From positions 2,294,001 to 2,358,000 of the forward strand of contig NZ_CP142884.1 of assembly GCF_040760075.1 (NCBI RefSeq): DNA of 64,000 bases. Direction: 5' to 3'. Below the pieces are notes generated by a model, which was not told the origin of the DNA, searched no databases, and saw nothing but the letters and a program-made list of their open reading frames with translations. Below are positions 23,572-32,986 of this stretch, piece by piece. Positions within the stretch are counted from its first letter, which is position 1, and every line of letters begins with the position of its first letter. The translations under genes were made by a program, and so were the position numbers. This DNA is from Sphingobacterium sp. R2 (GTDB taxonomy: Bacteria; Bacteroidota; Bacteroidia; Sphingobacteriales; Sphingobacteriaceae).

Positions 23572-25107
23572 TTAGGCTGCTTTTTTTCTTAGATTTTGTG
23601 CTATTGCCAATAATCCCCATTCTATGGACACTTTTTCTTTACCCCGGAGCATAAATCTTCGGAACCCATGGTTCTGTTTAATGTTTGCAAAGACAGGTTC
23701 GACGTCACAACACCTCTGTTTTCGTTTAGCTACACCTACATCGCTGTTGAGCAATTGGTATGCCCTGTTCCTGTAAATCTCAAGTTGCTTATTCACCCCG
23801 ATGATCCTATTTCCCTGTGATTTGTGACAGGCGCCATTCAACGGGCAGTTTGTGCAGTTTTTTGCCTGATACTTTTTGATTTCCTGCCGGAAGCCTGCGG
23901 AGGTCTTTTGGCTAAATGTACCTATACAATGCATTTCCTGTCCCATTGGACAGATATAGCAATCTTGTGAAGGATTATAATGTAATTTATCTACAGAAAA
24001 TGGTTTCTTATCCCCACAGCTCTTTTTCTGTCCTTTGTCAAACATACCATATTTCACATAGCTCTCAATATTTTTTGCTGCCAGTAATGCATAGTTTTCT
24101 TCACTGCCATAACCGGCATCCGCGGTAAGGGTTCCCGGTGTTTTTCCAAAGCTGTCCTCATGTTGTTGCAAATGACCGGATAATGTTCTGGTATCTGTGG
24201 GATTGGAATGTATGGTGTAATTGACGATGTATTGATTGGACGTGGATATCTGGATATTATATCCTGGTCTGAGCTGGCCATTTTTCATATGATCCTCTTT
24301 CATCCGCATAAAGGTGGCATCGGGATCTGTTTTGCTATAACTGTTTCTGTCTCCCAGAGTAGCTTCCTGCTCTTCATATTGTACGATCTTCTCTGGATAG
24401 TTTTTGGTTACATAACGCAACTTTGCCTTCATCTTTTTATTTACCGAAGGTTTGTCGGATAAGACTCTGTTCAGCTTATCGACCGTAGCCCGGACTTTTT
24501 CGCTGTCAATTGTCGTCAGATCGGGAGGATCCGGGAGGTTGTCCTCCGACTTGGCAATACTTTGGGCGTAGTCCCATATATCTTTTAAGGCAGCTTTCAT
24601 CTTTTCCTTATTGGTATGGATAGCTTTCTTCCAAACGAAAGTGTATCTGTTTGCATTAGCCTCTATCTTGGTGCCATCGGTGTAGACATCTTCTATGCTT
24701 AACAACCCTTCTTCGGCCAGGAGCTTAACAACTTCTTCAAATACACTGCGAAGTGCTTCTTTTAAGCGGACACCACGAAATCTGTTGATGGTATTGTGAT
24801 CGGGATAGCTCATGCCGCTCAGCCACATGAAGTTGATATTCTCCCGGCAGGCTGTTTCCAGTTTCCGACTGCTGTAGACATTGCTTACATAGCCAAACAC
24901 CAGAACCTTCAACAGCATTTGCGGATGATAACTGGAACAGCCTTTTATCTTGTAGGCATCCAAAAGACCCTGTATGTTGATACGGTTGATCACATCGTTA
25001 ACAATACGTACCGGATGTCCTTTGGAGACCAATTCGTCCAAAGTTGGGGGAATTGCCATAATCTGATCCTGATAGTAAGGCTTAAAAGTAGGTCTTTGAG
25101 ATGACAT
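23572..25107 (-). CDS. IS1182-family transposase
   Basis: A 511-residue DDE transposase starting at MSSQRPTFKPYYQDQIMAIP. The N-terminal InsH-like domain (about residues 1-110, with YHPQMLLKVLVFGYVSNVYS and SYPDHNTINRFRG) is followed by the catalytic domain with first Asp in IEDVYTDGTKIEANAN, second in GTLTADAGYGSEEN, and a Glu in RCCDVEPVFANIKQNHGFRR. A Cys-rich insert (CYICPMGQEMHC and NCTNCPLNGAC) looks like a zinc finger, as in other family members. No frameshift or stop interrupts it, so the element may be active. Confidence 0.93.
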   Translation of the reverse strand: MSSQRPTFKPYYQDQIMAIPPTLDELVSKGHPVRIVNDVINRINIQGLLDAYKIKGCSSYHPQMLLKVLVFGYVSNVYSSRKLETACRENINFMWLSGMSYPDHNTINRFRGVRLKEALRSVFEEVVKLLAEEGLLSIEDVYTDGTKIEANANRYTFVWKKAIHTNKEKMKAALKDIWDYAQSIAKSEDNLPDPPDLTTIDSEKVRATVDKLNRVLSDKPSVNKKMKAKLRYVTKNYPEKIVQYEEQEATLGDRNSYSKTDPDATFMRMKEDHMKNGQLRPGYNIQISTSNQYIVNYTIHSNPTDTRTLSGHLQQHEDSFGKTPGTLTADAGYGSEENYALLAAKNIESYVKYGMFDKGQKKSCGDKKPFSVDKLHYNPSQDCYICPMGQEMHCIGTFSQKTSAGFRQEIKKYQAKNCTNCPLNGACHKSQGNRIIGVNKQLEIYRNRAYQLLNSDVGVAKRKQRCCDVEPVFANIKQNHGFRRFMLRGKEKVSIEWGLLAIAQNLRKKAA

Positions 25108-25184
25108 ATATCTTTTTTTGAAATATAAATATATGAAAATCAATTAATTAAATCAAATTAAATATCATGAAATAACATAAAAAA

Positions 25185-25209
25185 GAGGCTGTCTTTTTGA
25201 GACAGCCTC
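25185..25209 (-). repeat. Right terminal inverted repeat of the IS, with hairpin
   Basis: TTTGAGACAGCCTC (25196-25209) is the exact complement of the left repeat. It also pairs with GAGGCTGTCT (25185-25194), making a 10-bp hairpin with A-runs on its left. On the - strand this would terminate the transcript of the secreted-protein gene that ends at 25219. Confidence 0.7.
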
Positions 25210-25218
25210 ATTTTTAAG

Positions 25219-26523
25219 TTACATTTCCTTTAAGCTCACCTCTTTCTTTTCGCCATCTTTTTCGATGGTAATACGTTTTTCGATATTAGCCTTATCCACA
25301 TAGGATGATCTTGCCGTACCATAATTTGTGGTGGAACCGGTATAGCCCCAATAATTGTAATAATTAGTATAACCTGATACGTATGAATAATTGTAAGAAT
25401 TGGTGAAATCGAAGCTTGCCATGATCACGTAACTACCAGGCATCAGATCTGTAAATTCGAAATGTCCTTCATCGTCGTATACCTTTGCTTTTTTAACAGC
25501 ATATCCGAAATCAGGATCTAATGGCACTTCCTGAAACTTCTTCTGTTTTCGTATCTTTTTATTGACTTCCAGCCATTCTTCGTAATAAGGAGAGTTGGCG
25601 AAGAGTGTGATTTCTGTACCTTTGGGAGCATACTGCTTTTTTGCGGTATTGACGAGACCAGCAAGTTTTTTTCCTGAGCTAGATCTTGCGTAAGCAGTCC
25701 CGATGATAATACTGTTCCCTTGAGCTATCTGCTGCGCAGCTTGTTCTTTGTTGAATCTATTTTTAATAGGTTGATAGTCCAGCTCTTCGTTTACTGTAAT
25801 TTCCCATTTTCCGTTACCCATGGACATCTCACGTTGCCACAGCCTTCGATCTTTCTTATCGACTACGTAATTATAAATGGCACCGGTACTCTCTTCCAAA
25901 AGTGTAACTAGCCAACTGTCATGCTTACCCGTTTTTGGGGAACCATAACTGTAGCTTTTTACTTCTTTGATTGTGTAGTCTTCAACGAAAATGTCCGAAT
26001 TTTTATTGTAGTAGAATTGTGGGATGCGCGCTTTATAACCGAGATCTAAAGGGAGTGTTAAAATCAGGTGATCCATCCAATTAAAATCTACAAATGGCTG
26101 AGTCGGATTTAAGCTAATCTTTTTATCTTTTTTAGTTTTCTTTGAATAATAATTACCTGTAATTGTTTCGCCAAAGCTGAGGTTTAGTTTTGTTTCCTTT
26201 CCATCGCTGGAATAGCTTATAGGTTTAAGCGTTTTTGCATCGGCAACAGTGGTTCGCATCGATGTCCATGCATAATCCTTGGGAACATAGGTATTAGTTA
26301 AAGTCAGCTGATTATTAGCGGCGATAATGTTGTAGGTCAATGACCCTTGTTTATCCCAGTTGTTATCTTTGACATAATAGACAGTGTACAGCGATTTTTC
26401 TGGTTTAATATAGTTAGTGTTGATATCGCGACTACCTGGCGTGACGGTTTTCTGACAGATGCCAACAGCGGGAAGTAAACCTACACTCAAAACAAAGGCA
26501 TATACTTTTATATGTGTGATCAT
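25219..26523 (-). CDS. Secreted protein with a DUF3108-like part and a C-terminal carboxypeptidase-regulatory-like part
   Basis: Not a well-known family. The 434-residue product has a signal peptide (hydrophobic about 8-22, cleavage near GICQ). Residues about 35-255 carry beta-rich segments with TSMRTTVADAKTLKPISYSS and PFVDFNWMDHLILTLPLDLG, resembling DUF3108-type lipid or polysaccharide-binding folds. The C-terminal part (about 275-434) has GHFEFTDLMPGSYVIMASFD, typical of carboxypeptidase-regulatory-like beta-sandwiches, then a Tyr/Asn/Ser-rich stretch. It is probably periplasmic or surface-exposed. An IS element has inserted just beyond its stop. Confidence 0.75.
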   Translation of the reverse strand: MITHIKVYAFVLSVGLLPAVGICQKTVTPGSRDINTNYIKPEKSLYTVYYVKDNNWDKQGSLTYNIIAANNQLTLTNTYVPKDYAWTSMRTTVADAKTLKPISYSSDGKETKLNLSFGETITGNYYSKKTKKDKKISLNPTQPFVDFNWMDHLILTLPLDLGYKARIPQFYYNKNSDIFVEDYTIKEVKSYSYGSPKTGKHDSWLVTLLEESTGAIYNYVVDKKDRRLWQREMSMGNGKWEITVNEELDYQPIKNRFNKEQAAQQIAQGNSIIIGTAYARSSSGKKLAGLVNTAKKQYAPKGTEITLFANSPYYEEWLEVNKKIRKQKKFQEVPLDPDFGYAVKKAKVYDDEGHFEFTDLMPGSYVIMASFDFTNSYNYSYVSGYTNYYNYWGYTGSTTNYGTARSSYVDKANIEKRITIEKDGEKKEVSLKEM

Positions 26524-26769
26524 ATCGTTAATGGAAAAACAAGTTGTTTTTTATTCGATTTATGTAACTAAGGTAATAAAAAACTTTTTAATTTTTTGTC
26601 ACTGCCAATTCTTTCAATGGCTTACTGTTTGTACGAATTTGAGGGAATATAATCATGCCAACGATTTACCGCTTAGTGGTGTTCTAGTTTTAAAGCAATT
26701 GCTTTTTGTAAAATTGATATTCCATTATTGGCGTATTTTTTATTGTTGCATAGGTGTAAGATATAGTAT

Positions 26770-26979
26770 ATGGAGAAACAACAAATCACGACGAAAAAAA
26801 TAGAAGAATGGATTGCGGAGGGCTATGACATTCTTCAGGATGGAGAGTTAATTAAAGTTGAAGGTGATATACCCGAATTTTTGAAGAAAGTCTCGGAAGA
26901 TACAGCGGATACAGCACCTAAAACTTATTTATTGAAAGAGCTACTAACTTGGCCGGAGGAAGAGCTCAAAAAAATATAA
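26770..26979 (+). CDS. Small hypothetical protein, 69 residues
   Basis: Not recognised. The product is highly charged (rich in Glu and Lys), starts MEKQQITTKKIEEWIAEGYD and ends LLTWPEEELKKI, with no signal or membrane segment. Its composition is unlike random frames of this AT-rich DNA, which supports a real gene. It stands alone between the secreted protein gene and the P-type ATPase gene, with 184 bp before the latter. Function unknown. Confidence 0.6.
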   Translation: MEKQQITTKKIEEWIAEGYDILQDGELIKVEGDIPEFLKKVSEDTADTAPKTYLLKELLTWPEEELKKI

Positions 26980-27163
26980 ATAAGGTTAAACGGTGCGTTA
27001 TTTTGAGTTTCTTGGTGTTTTGCGTTCCTTGAAAACCAATTGAATATGTGTTATATTGCTAAAAACCGTGAATTAGCGTGATAGAATAACCTGAACAGTA
27101 GAAGATTTGACCGGTTTAAAATCGGAATTATTCATTATATTTAGGTAACCTAGTTATTGAGAT

Positions 27164-29683
27164 ATGTCATATCCTATTCCCGAAAATTTGAAAGGTCTTT
27201 CTGCAAGCGAGGTTGCGGCTGCTCGAAATCAATATGGTTGGAATCGATTGAGCGAAAACCATAAAAACACCTGGTTTGAACTACTTGTTGGCATTTTGAA
27301 GGAGCCGATGTTGATTCTTTTGATCGTTATCTCCATGATTTATATGCTTGTAGGGAATTATGGAGAGGCGGTATTTATGTTTGCTGCTATTGTTGCAGTC
27401 ACAACAATATCGTTTTATCAAGATAACCGAAGTAAGAGGGCTTTAGAGGAATTAGAAAAGCTAAATGAACCATTAAGTACGGTCATTCGTGATGGTAAGG
27501 TTATTGAAATCCCGACTCATGAGATTGTTGTAGGGGATCTTTGTATTACCGAAGAAGGACGTATTATAAACGCAGACGGCCATATTTTACATAGTAACGA
27601 TTTTTCTGTTAATGAATCTTCTTTGACAGGAGAGAGCTTTTCCGTATTTAAGGATAATAAATCCGAAGATAACATGGTGTATGGCGGAACCGTTACAGTT
27701 TCTGGCCTTGCAGTATTTGAAGTTACAAAAATTGGCAAAGCGACGCGTGTTGGAAAGATAGGCGAGTCTATAAGCAGCATCAAAGAAGAGATTTCACCAT
27801 TGCAGTTGCAAATTCAAAAGTTTGTAAAAGCAATGGCCGTTATTGGTATCGTAATTTTTTTGTTTGTATGTGTCTATAGTTTTATTAAGAGTGGCAATTT
27901 TGTTGCAAGCTTACTAAATGGGCTTACTTTGGCTATGTCAGTACTACCTGAAGAGATTCCTGTTGCATTCACTACATTTATGGCACTTGGTGCTTGGAAA
28001 CTTATGCGTCAAGGAATTATTATCAAAAGAAGCAGTATTGTTGAGACGTTGGGTAGCACCACAGTGATCTGTACGGATAAGACGGGAACCATTACCCAAA
28101 ATTCAATGCAGTTAAAATGCCTGTATAATTACGCTAGTGATGCCTCGTATAAACAGGAAGAATTTGGCGATCCAGTGCTGAGTGAACTTATCGATTACGC
28201 TATGTGGAGTAGTGAGCCTGTGCCCTTTGATCCGATGGAAATTACATTGCATAACATATACGAAAAAACGCAGCATCCGGACCTTAGAAATGGATTCAGG
28301 CTATTTCATGAATATCCCCTGGAAGGCAAGCCGCCGATGATGACCCATCTTTTCGAAAATGGCCATAGAGAAAGGATTATTGCGGCTAAGGGCGCTCCTG
28401 AAGCTATTCTAAGCGTTTCAAGGCTTCCCGAATATGAGAAGAATAAAATTAGAGGTATTGTTAAATCCTATGGAGAGCAGGGGTTTCGTCTATTGGGCGT
28501 GGGCAAGGCGAACTTCGAAGGCGATAATTTTCCTAAAAGGCAACAGGATTTTGCGTTTGAATTTTTAGGACTGACCGTGTTTTATGATCCACCTAAGAAA
28601 GATATTGATAAAGTCTTCGAGCATATCTATGCGGCGGGGATTAAAGTTAAAGTAATAACTGGTGATAATGCTGATACCACGAAGGCAATAGCGGCCCAGG
28701 CTGGAATTATTAGCTTAGCTCCGCCAGTCAATGGCAGCGAAATAGTGAGCCGGGCGGAAGATGAAATGATCGCATTAGCGGAGCAGACAACCTTATTTAC
28801 GAGAATGTTCCCAGATGCTAAATTGGCCGTTGTAAATGCCCTGAAAAAGAAGGGTGAAGTCGTTGCTATGCTTGGCGATGGCGTCAATGACGGACCGGCG
28901 TTGAAAGCCGCTCATATCGGAGTGGCTATGGGGGATAAAGGTACTGAAATTGCAAAATCAGCTGCAGCATTAATTATCACGAATGATGATTTAGAAAAGT
29001 TGACCATCGGTATAGCCGCCGGAAGAAGAATTTACGCAAACATCAAGAAGGCCGTTCAGTATATCATTTCTATTCATATCCCCATTATTTTAACCGTATC
29101 GCTCCCATTGTTTTTGGGTTGGGTATTTCCGCAGATTTTTAGCCCCGTTCATGTGATTTTTCTTGAGTTAGTGATGGGGCCTACTTGTTCGATTGTCTAT
29201 GAAAACGAACCTATTGAAAAGGACACCATGAAACGTCCTCCCAGGGCGATGAGCGATACCTTTCTCAGTATCAAGGAGCTTGGTATAAGCATTGTTCAAG
29301 GGGTTGTCATTACGATAGGGATTCTATTTATTTACCAACTTGCTGTTCAGCAGGGTAATACGGAAGAGAAAACCAGAGCAATGGTGTTTTCAACTTTAAT
29401 ATTTGCGAATATTTTTCTGAGTTATGCAAACAGATCTTTCCACTATAGTATCCTAGAAAGTTTTAAAAATCGAAATTTGTTGTTGTTGGGAATTTCGATC
29501 GCTGTGCTCTTATTTTTGGCTGCGATACTATATGTAGCACCCGTGGCCGACTTTTTTAACGTAACAGTGCTGAACGGATATGAATTAGGCATAACCTTCG
29601 CCGTTGCCGCTGTATCTGTACTATGGTTCGAGGTTTATAAAATGTTCAGAAGAATAGCCCATCAAAAAGTCGAGCGTAAATGA
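27164..29683 (+). CDS. Cation-translocating P-type ATPase (P2-like)
   Basis: An 839-residue P-type ATPase of the inner membrane. The N-terminal cation ATPase domain (about 1-60) is followed by membrane helices near 45-85, the actuator domain with the TGES loop (Glu157), helices 3-4 with SVLPEEIPVAFTT, the phosphorylated Asp305 in DKTGTIT, the nucleotide domain with AAKGAPEA, and the hinge GDGVNDGP at 571-578. Six C-terminal helices follow. The TM6 region reads LELVMGPTCSIVYENEP, unlike the NLVTDGLPA-type motif of SERCA or the MgtA type, so the transported ion (Ca2+, Mg2+ or another) cannot be named. No metal-binding N-terminal CxxC domain is present, arguing against Cu/Zn transport. Confidence 0.9.
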   Translation: MSYPIPENLKGLSASEVAAARNQYGWNRLSENHKNTWFELLVGILKEPMLILLIVISMIYMLVGNYGEAVFMFAAIVAVTTISFYQDNRSKRALEELEKLNEPLSTVIRDGKVIEIPTHEIVVGDLCITEEGRIINADGHILHSNDFSVNESSLTGESFSVFKDNKSEDNMVYGGTVTVSGLAVFEVTKIGKATRVGKIGESISSIKEEISPLQLQIQKFVKAMAVIGIVIFLFVCVYSFIKSGNFVASLLNGLTLAMSVLPEEIPVAFTTFMALGAWKLMRQGIIIKRSSIVETLGSTTVICTDKTGTITQNSMQLKCLYNYASDASYKQEEFGDPVLSELIDYAMWSSEPVPFDPMEITLHNIYEKTQHPDLRNGFRLFHEYPLEGKPPMMTHLFENGHRERIIAAKGAPEAILSVSRLPEYEKNKIRGIVKSYGEQGFRLLGVGKANFEGDNFPKRQQDFAFEFLGLTVFYDPPKKDIDKVFEHIYAAGIKVKVITGDNADTTKAIAAQAGIISLAPPVNGSEIVSRAEDEMIALAEQTTLFTRMFPDAKLAVVNALKKKGEVVAMLGDGVNDGPALKAAHIGVAMGDKGTEIAKSAAALIITNDDLEKLTIGIAAGRRIYANIKKAVQYIISIHIPIILTVSLPLFLGWVFPQIFSPVHVIFLELVMGPTCSIVYENEPIEKDTMKRPPRAMSDTFLSIKELGISIVQGVVITIGILFIYQLAVQQGNTEEKTRAMVFSTLIFANIFLSYANRSFHYSILESFKNRNLLLLGISIAVLLFLAAILYVAPVADFFNVTVLNGYELGITFAVAAVSVLWFEVYKMFRRIAHQKVERK

Positions 29684-29734
29684 ACGTAAATATAATTTTG
29701 GCATCGAAAAGAAGGCTTAATCAAATTGGGAATA

Positions 29735-30673
29735 TTACTGAATAAATTTTGAAGTGATTCCTCTCTTTTTGACATAGAAATTCAGCGCTCGCCCTGCTTC
29801 AGTTGGGCGATCTGTACTCAATATATCGGCACCTCGGTCAATAAATCCTGCATAAACTTGAATGCCTTTTTTGTCTGCTTGTTTGTCCAAATTACCAAGT
29901 GTGCCCAATATACACATGATACCGTGATCGTGAAGTATCTTTGTCAACTGAGGCTCCGCTTCTCGCGTTCCTACAAAGGCTAATAGTCGATTGTCTGGAA
30001 TATCTTTTTCATTAAGCCTGGCAAGATCGTTCAAGGTATTAATAGAAGCCGAAATCATTAAGTCGCCAGCGAGACTATGGACTTTGGCTGCTTGGTTAGC
30101 GCTGTAGGTAATGATGACCACACTAGATTCTGCGCGTTGCTTACGAATAGCATGGATAACAACTTCATAAGGAACATCATTTTTTATATCTAAGGTGAAA
30201 ATTACCTTACCTTTTCCCCAAGATAGCGCTTCTTCCAGCGTTGGGATCTGATATGGTGTTATTTTTTTATTATTATCCAATAGACGTAGCTGCTTGAGTT
30301 CAGACAAGGTGCTGGCGCTCACAGGTCCTCTGCCCGTCGTTGTACGGTTTAACGTATTGTCATGCATTAATACCAATGCTGAATCTTTGCTCATGCGTAC
30401 GTCACACTCGATAATGACTGGCTGCAGGCTCGCATTATAAGAAAATGTTTCGATAGCATTCTCGGGGTATCCAGATGTCGGGCCACCGCGATGCAAACTG
30501 ACCAAAGGATATCGATTATCGTCGTAGGTCAAAAACTGATACAGATCCTCCACATTTTGGAGCTGTATACGTTTGCCCACTGGCAAGCCATCCGTATTGG
30601 CTCCATGCCGAAAGCAACTGCTTAATACCAGGCAGATCGATAAGAGGAAATAGTGGGCGATACGAGAATTCAT
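29735..30673 (-). CDS. Glycerophosphodiester phosphodiesterase family lipoprotein
   Basis: A 312-residue GDPD-family enzyme, predicted to cleave glycerophosphodiesters to glycerol-3-phosphate and an alcohol. A lipoprotein signal ends in LSSC (Cys20). The active-site segments LHRGGPTSGYPENAIETF and IIECDVRMSKDSALVLMHDN followed by LNRTT are conserved and supply the acid-base His residues and metal-binding Glu/Asp. It is the last gene of a four-gene operon, three bases after aroK, and would act in the periplasm or at the outer membrane. Confidence 0.92.
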   Translation of the reverse strand: MNSRIAHYFLLSICLVLSSCFRHGANTDGLPVGKRIQLQNVEDLYQFLTYDDNRYPLVSLHRGGPTSGYPENAIETFSYNASLQPVIIECDVRMSKDSALVLMHDNTLNRTTTGRGPVSASTLSELKQLRLLDNNKKITPYQIPTLEEALSWGKGKVIFTLDIKNDVPYEVVIHAIRKQRAESSVVIITYSANQAAKVHSLAGDLMISASINTLNDLARLNEKDIPDNRLLAFVGTREAEPQLTKILHDHGIMCILGTLGNLDKQADKKGIQVYAGFIDRGADILSTDRPTEAGRALNFYVKKRGITSKFIQ

Positions 30674-30676
30674 TGT

Positions 30677-31192
30677 TTATTTATTGTGCTCAATAATCAG
30701 ATCGGCTAGTTCTTCGACACTGGTATTTAATTGATCGATTGTTAAGTGGGCCTGTGTATAATGAGGCTCTCTTTCGATCAGTTTTTCTTCAATAAATATG
30801 CGGAGTTCTTCAGGTGATTTTCCGATCAGAATTGGTCTTTTGTGAAGTTTTGACTGCGAAAGCCTGTCAAATAGTGCTTTGGGAGACATTTGTAAATACA
30901 CGGCATAACCATTTGCCTTAATCCAATCCATATTGTCGAAGAAACAAGGTGCACCGCCCCCTGTTGAGATTACAGCGGCTTTCTCCGCAAATTTACGCAA
31001 TTGCTCGCGTTCCAACGCTCGAAATGCATCTTCGCCATATTGGGCGAAATATTCAGTAATACTCATACCGATTTGCTTGACGATCTCCTCATCTGTATCT
31101 ATAAATGGCAGTGCTAATTTACTGGCAAGTTTTTTACCAAGTGTAGTTTTTCCACTTCCCATATAACCAATCAAAAATATAGGTTTAGGCAT
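30677..31192 (-). CDS. aroK: Shikimate kinase
   Basis: Shikimate kinase, which phosphorylates shikimate with ATP in aromatic amino acid synthesis. The 171-residue protein has the Walker A motif GYMGSGKTTLG with Lys15, the shikimate-binding Asp in FIDTDEEI, the substrate motif STGGGAP, and the lid region RLSQSKLHKRPIL. It overlaps no neighbour but sits five bases after the BT_3928-type gene and three before the glycerophosphodiesterase gene. Confidence 0.96.
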   Translation of the reverse strand: MPKPIFLIGYMGSGKTTLGKKLASKLALPFIDTDEEIVKQIGMSITEYFAQYGEDAFRALEREQLRKFAEKAAVISTGGGAPCFFDNMDWIKANGYAVYLQMSPKALFDRLSQSKLHKRPILIGKSPEELRIFIEEKLIEREPHYTQAHLTIDQLNTSVEELADLIIEHNK

Positions 31193-31197
31193 AGGTA

Positions 31198-32382
31198 TTA
31201 TTTGTCTTTACTTAGAAATTCATCTTCTATTGATTTGGCATCCGGGAAATTATTATAATGCCATTTTCCGATTACGTTTCCTCCTTTTAAGAGTAGTACG
31301 CCCGGATTTGCTCTGACCATACTTTTTAAAGGAACTAGATCGGCGTAGAATATCTCCGCGATTAATTGCATTTTATCACTCAGATATTGAGCATCTTTCG
31401 ATGCTGACGCGGTTAATAAGACGACACGGAGTCCGTTGTAATCTTTTGTTAATTGGATAGCTGCTTGATTGATCTTTTGGATGGCATCAATATTGGCCGT
31501 CGATAGATCTTTTGCAACGATAATAAGATTGTAGTAAGGATTAGCAATGATTTCTTGTGTGTGATCAGCTCCGTCTGCATCAGTGATTAAAAGATCTGGA
31601 ATAGGAATATCATACCCCTTTTTGACTAATTTACTCTCAGGTTCACCTATAATTTCCCATGATTCATCTTCCCATAGTTTATCAGCCATATAAGTTTTGT
31701 CGTTGACCTTTTTAGTTTCGCCTGTCTTTCTATTTTTCATGGTATAGATTTGCTCAAACAGATCACCTTGTTTGCCTTCTGGCAATACCATTAACGAAGG
31801 TAAATTATTGCCAACCTTATAGGGTAAAAAATCAATAAATGGGAGATAGTTTACTGTATAAATGCCGATACCTAAGGAGATAACCGCTGTAATTAGTGTA
31901 GCAACAAACTGATTGCCTGATCCCTTGATAATAGATCGCAACTGTTTTCGGTTAAAAAATATTACTAGAATCAACGCTAGCAGCACGAGGTCTTTGGAAA
32001 ATGATTGCCAAGGCGTGAGCGGGATTGCATCTCCAAAGCAGCCACAGGAGGTCACAACCTCAAAAAAAGCCGAATAGAAGGTTAAAAAGGTGAAAAATAG
32101 GATCAGCAGGAGTAGCCCCCAAGCAACTGTATTGGCATACACCCCCAGTAACAATAGTGCTCCTAATAAAATTTCAAAACCACAGATCACGACAGCGATT
32201 GCGGTAGCATACTCATTAAAAGCTGTGAGATGAAACACCTCAAAGTATTCCTGGAGCTTATAGCCAAACCCTGTCGGGTCATTGGCTTTTATAAAACCTG
32301 AGAATATGAATAGAAGTCCAGTAAAAATTCGGCAAAACCCTAATAGGTAATTTGTTTTGTTGCGCTGCTGTGTCAATGTCAT
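31198..32382 (-). CDS. BT_3928-family membrane protein (DoxX/MauE-like with thioredoxin-like C-terminus)
   Basis: A 394-residue inner-membrane protein. About five hydrophobic helices in residues 10-185 form a DoxX/MauE-like module (FCRIFTGLLFIFSGFIKAND), with the cysteine motif TSCGCFGDA near residue 112-120. The rest is soluble and resembles a degenerate thioredoxin fold without a clear CxxC. This type is usually annotated BT_3928 family and commonly sits beside DUF1599, as here. A role in electron transfer to periplasmic thiols is plausible but inferred. It is second in the operon, seven bases after the DUF1599 gene. Confidence 0.85.
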   Translation of the reverse strand: MTLTQQRNKTNYLLGFCRIFTGLLFIFSGFIKANDPTGFGYKLQEYFEVFHLTAFNEYATAIAVVICGFEILLGALLLLGVYANTVAWGLLLLILFFTFLTFYSAFFEVVTSCGCFGDAIPLTPWQSFSKDLVLLALILVIFFNRKQLRSIIKGSGNQFVATLITAVISLGIGIYTVNYLPFIDFLPYKVGNNLPSLMVLPEGKQGDLFEQIYTMKNRKTGETKKVNDKTYMADKLWEDESWEIIGEPESKLVKKGYDIPIPDLLITDADGADHTQEIIANPYYNLIIVAKDLSTANIDAIQKINQAAIQLTKDYNGLRVVLLTASASKDAQYLSDKMQLIAEIFYADLVPLKSMVRANPGVLLLKGGNVIGKWHYNNFPDAKSIEDEFLSKDK

Positions 32383-32389
32383 AATCCGG

Positions 32390-32932
32390 TTATTGTTGTG
32401 TTATCCCTAATTTAATCAATGCAAAAACTGCGTAATTGAGCATATCCTGATAATTGGCATGTATACCTTCAGAAACAAGCGTTTGTCCATCATTATCTTC
32501 GATTTGTTTCACTCGGTGTATTTTCATTAAGATCAGATCAGTCATGGATGATACTCGCAAATCGCGCCAAGCCTCACCGTAGTCATGATTTTTAGCGAGC
32601 ATAAGATCTCTCGTTTCACTGACCTTTTCGGTATATTTTTGCTTTACAAAGGTAGGATCCAAATTTTCCTCGCCGTCTTCTCCCAAATCAATTTGAATCA
32701 TGGCCATAACACAATAATTTATGATACCAATGTATTCGTCAGTAATTCCCTCGCCTACTTTGGAAACTTTTTTGATTTCTAGCGTACGTATACGCTGAGC
32801 TTTGATATAAATCTGATCTGTAATGGAAGATAGGCGCATAATTCGCCAAGCTGTTCCATAATCTTTTGTTTTTTTTATAAATAAATCCTGACAATGTTTG
32901 ATCACATTGTTATATTCCTGAATGGTATCCAT
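32390..32932 (-). CDS. DUF1599 protein with two tandem copies of the domain
   Basis: A 180-residue protein built of an internal duplication. The motif KKTKDYGTAWRIMRLSSITD near residue 21 is repeated as LAKNHDYGEAWRDLRVSSMT near residue 112, and each copy is followed by IxxKxxRxxxIE and later by a second helix pair (IGIINYCVMAMIQI, QDMLNYAVFALIKL). This looks like a MazG-like helical fold, but the activity is unknown. It is the first gene of the operon with BT_3928, aroK and the phosphodiesterase. Confidence 0.9.
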   Translation of the reverse strand: MDTIQEYNNVIKHCQDLFIKKTKDYGTAWRIMRLSSITDQIYIKAQRIRTLEIKKVSKVGEGITDEYIGIINYCVMAMIQIDLGEDGEENLDPTFVKQKYTEKVSETRDLMLAKNHDYGEAWRDLRVSSMTDLILMKIHRVKQIEDNDGQTLVSEGIHANYQDMLNYAVFALIKLGITQQ

Positions 32933-32978
32933 ATCGTTGATTGAAGAAGACTTGATGAGACAAGTTGTGATTACACTA

Positions 32979-32986
32979 CAAATATA
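32979..32986 (-). promoter_or_regulatory. -7 element for the DUF1599 operon
   Basis: TATATTTG on the - strand, 46 bp before the DUF1599 start. The nearest TTTG upstream (33012-33015 on the complement) is 25 bp away, longer than usual, so the -33 element is not assured. Nothing else is recognised in the divergent region 32933-33221. Confidence 0.5.

Larger units (their letters stand above)
23444..25209 (-). mobile_element. IS1182-like insertion sequence, about 1.77 kb
   Basis: One intact transposase gene flanked by a perfect 14-bp terminal inverted repeat: GAGGCTGTCTCAAA at 23444-23457 and its complement at 25196-25209. Size and transposase type fit the IS1182 family. Each end can also fold on itself into a terminator-like hairpin followed by T residues. 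No clear target-site duplication is visible next to the repeats. The right end lies nine bases from the stop codon of the neighbouring secreted-protein gene. The 230 bp between the CoA-transferase stop and the left end contain no recognisable gene. Confidence 0.8.

Noticed and set aside
26459..26803. A 114-residue + strand frame
   Set aside because: It overlaps the start of the secreted-protein gene and the start of the small gene at 26770 in another frame, and its sequence is low-complexity and hydrophobic by chance.
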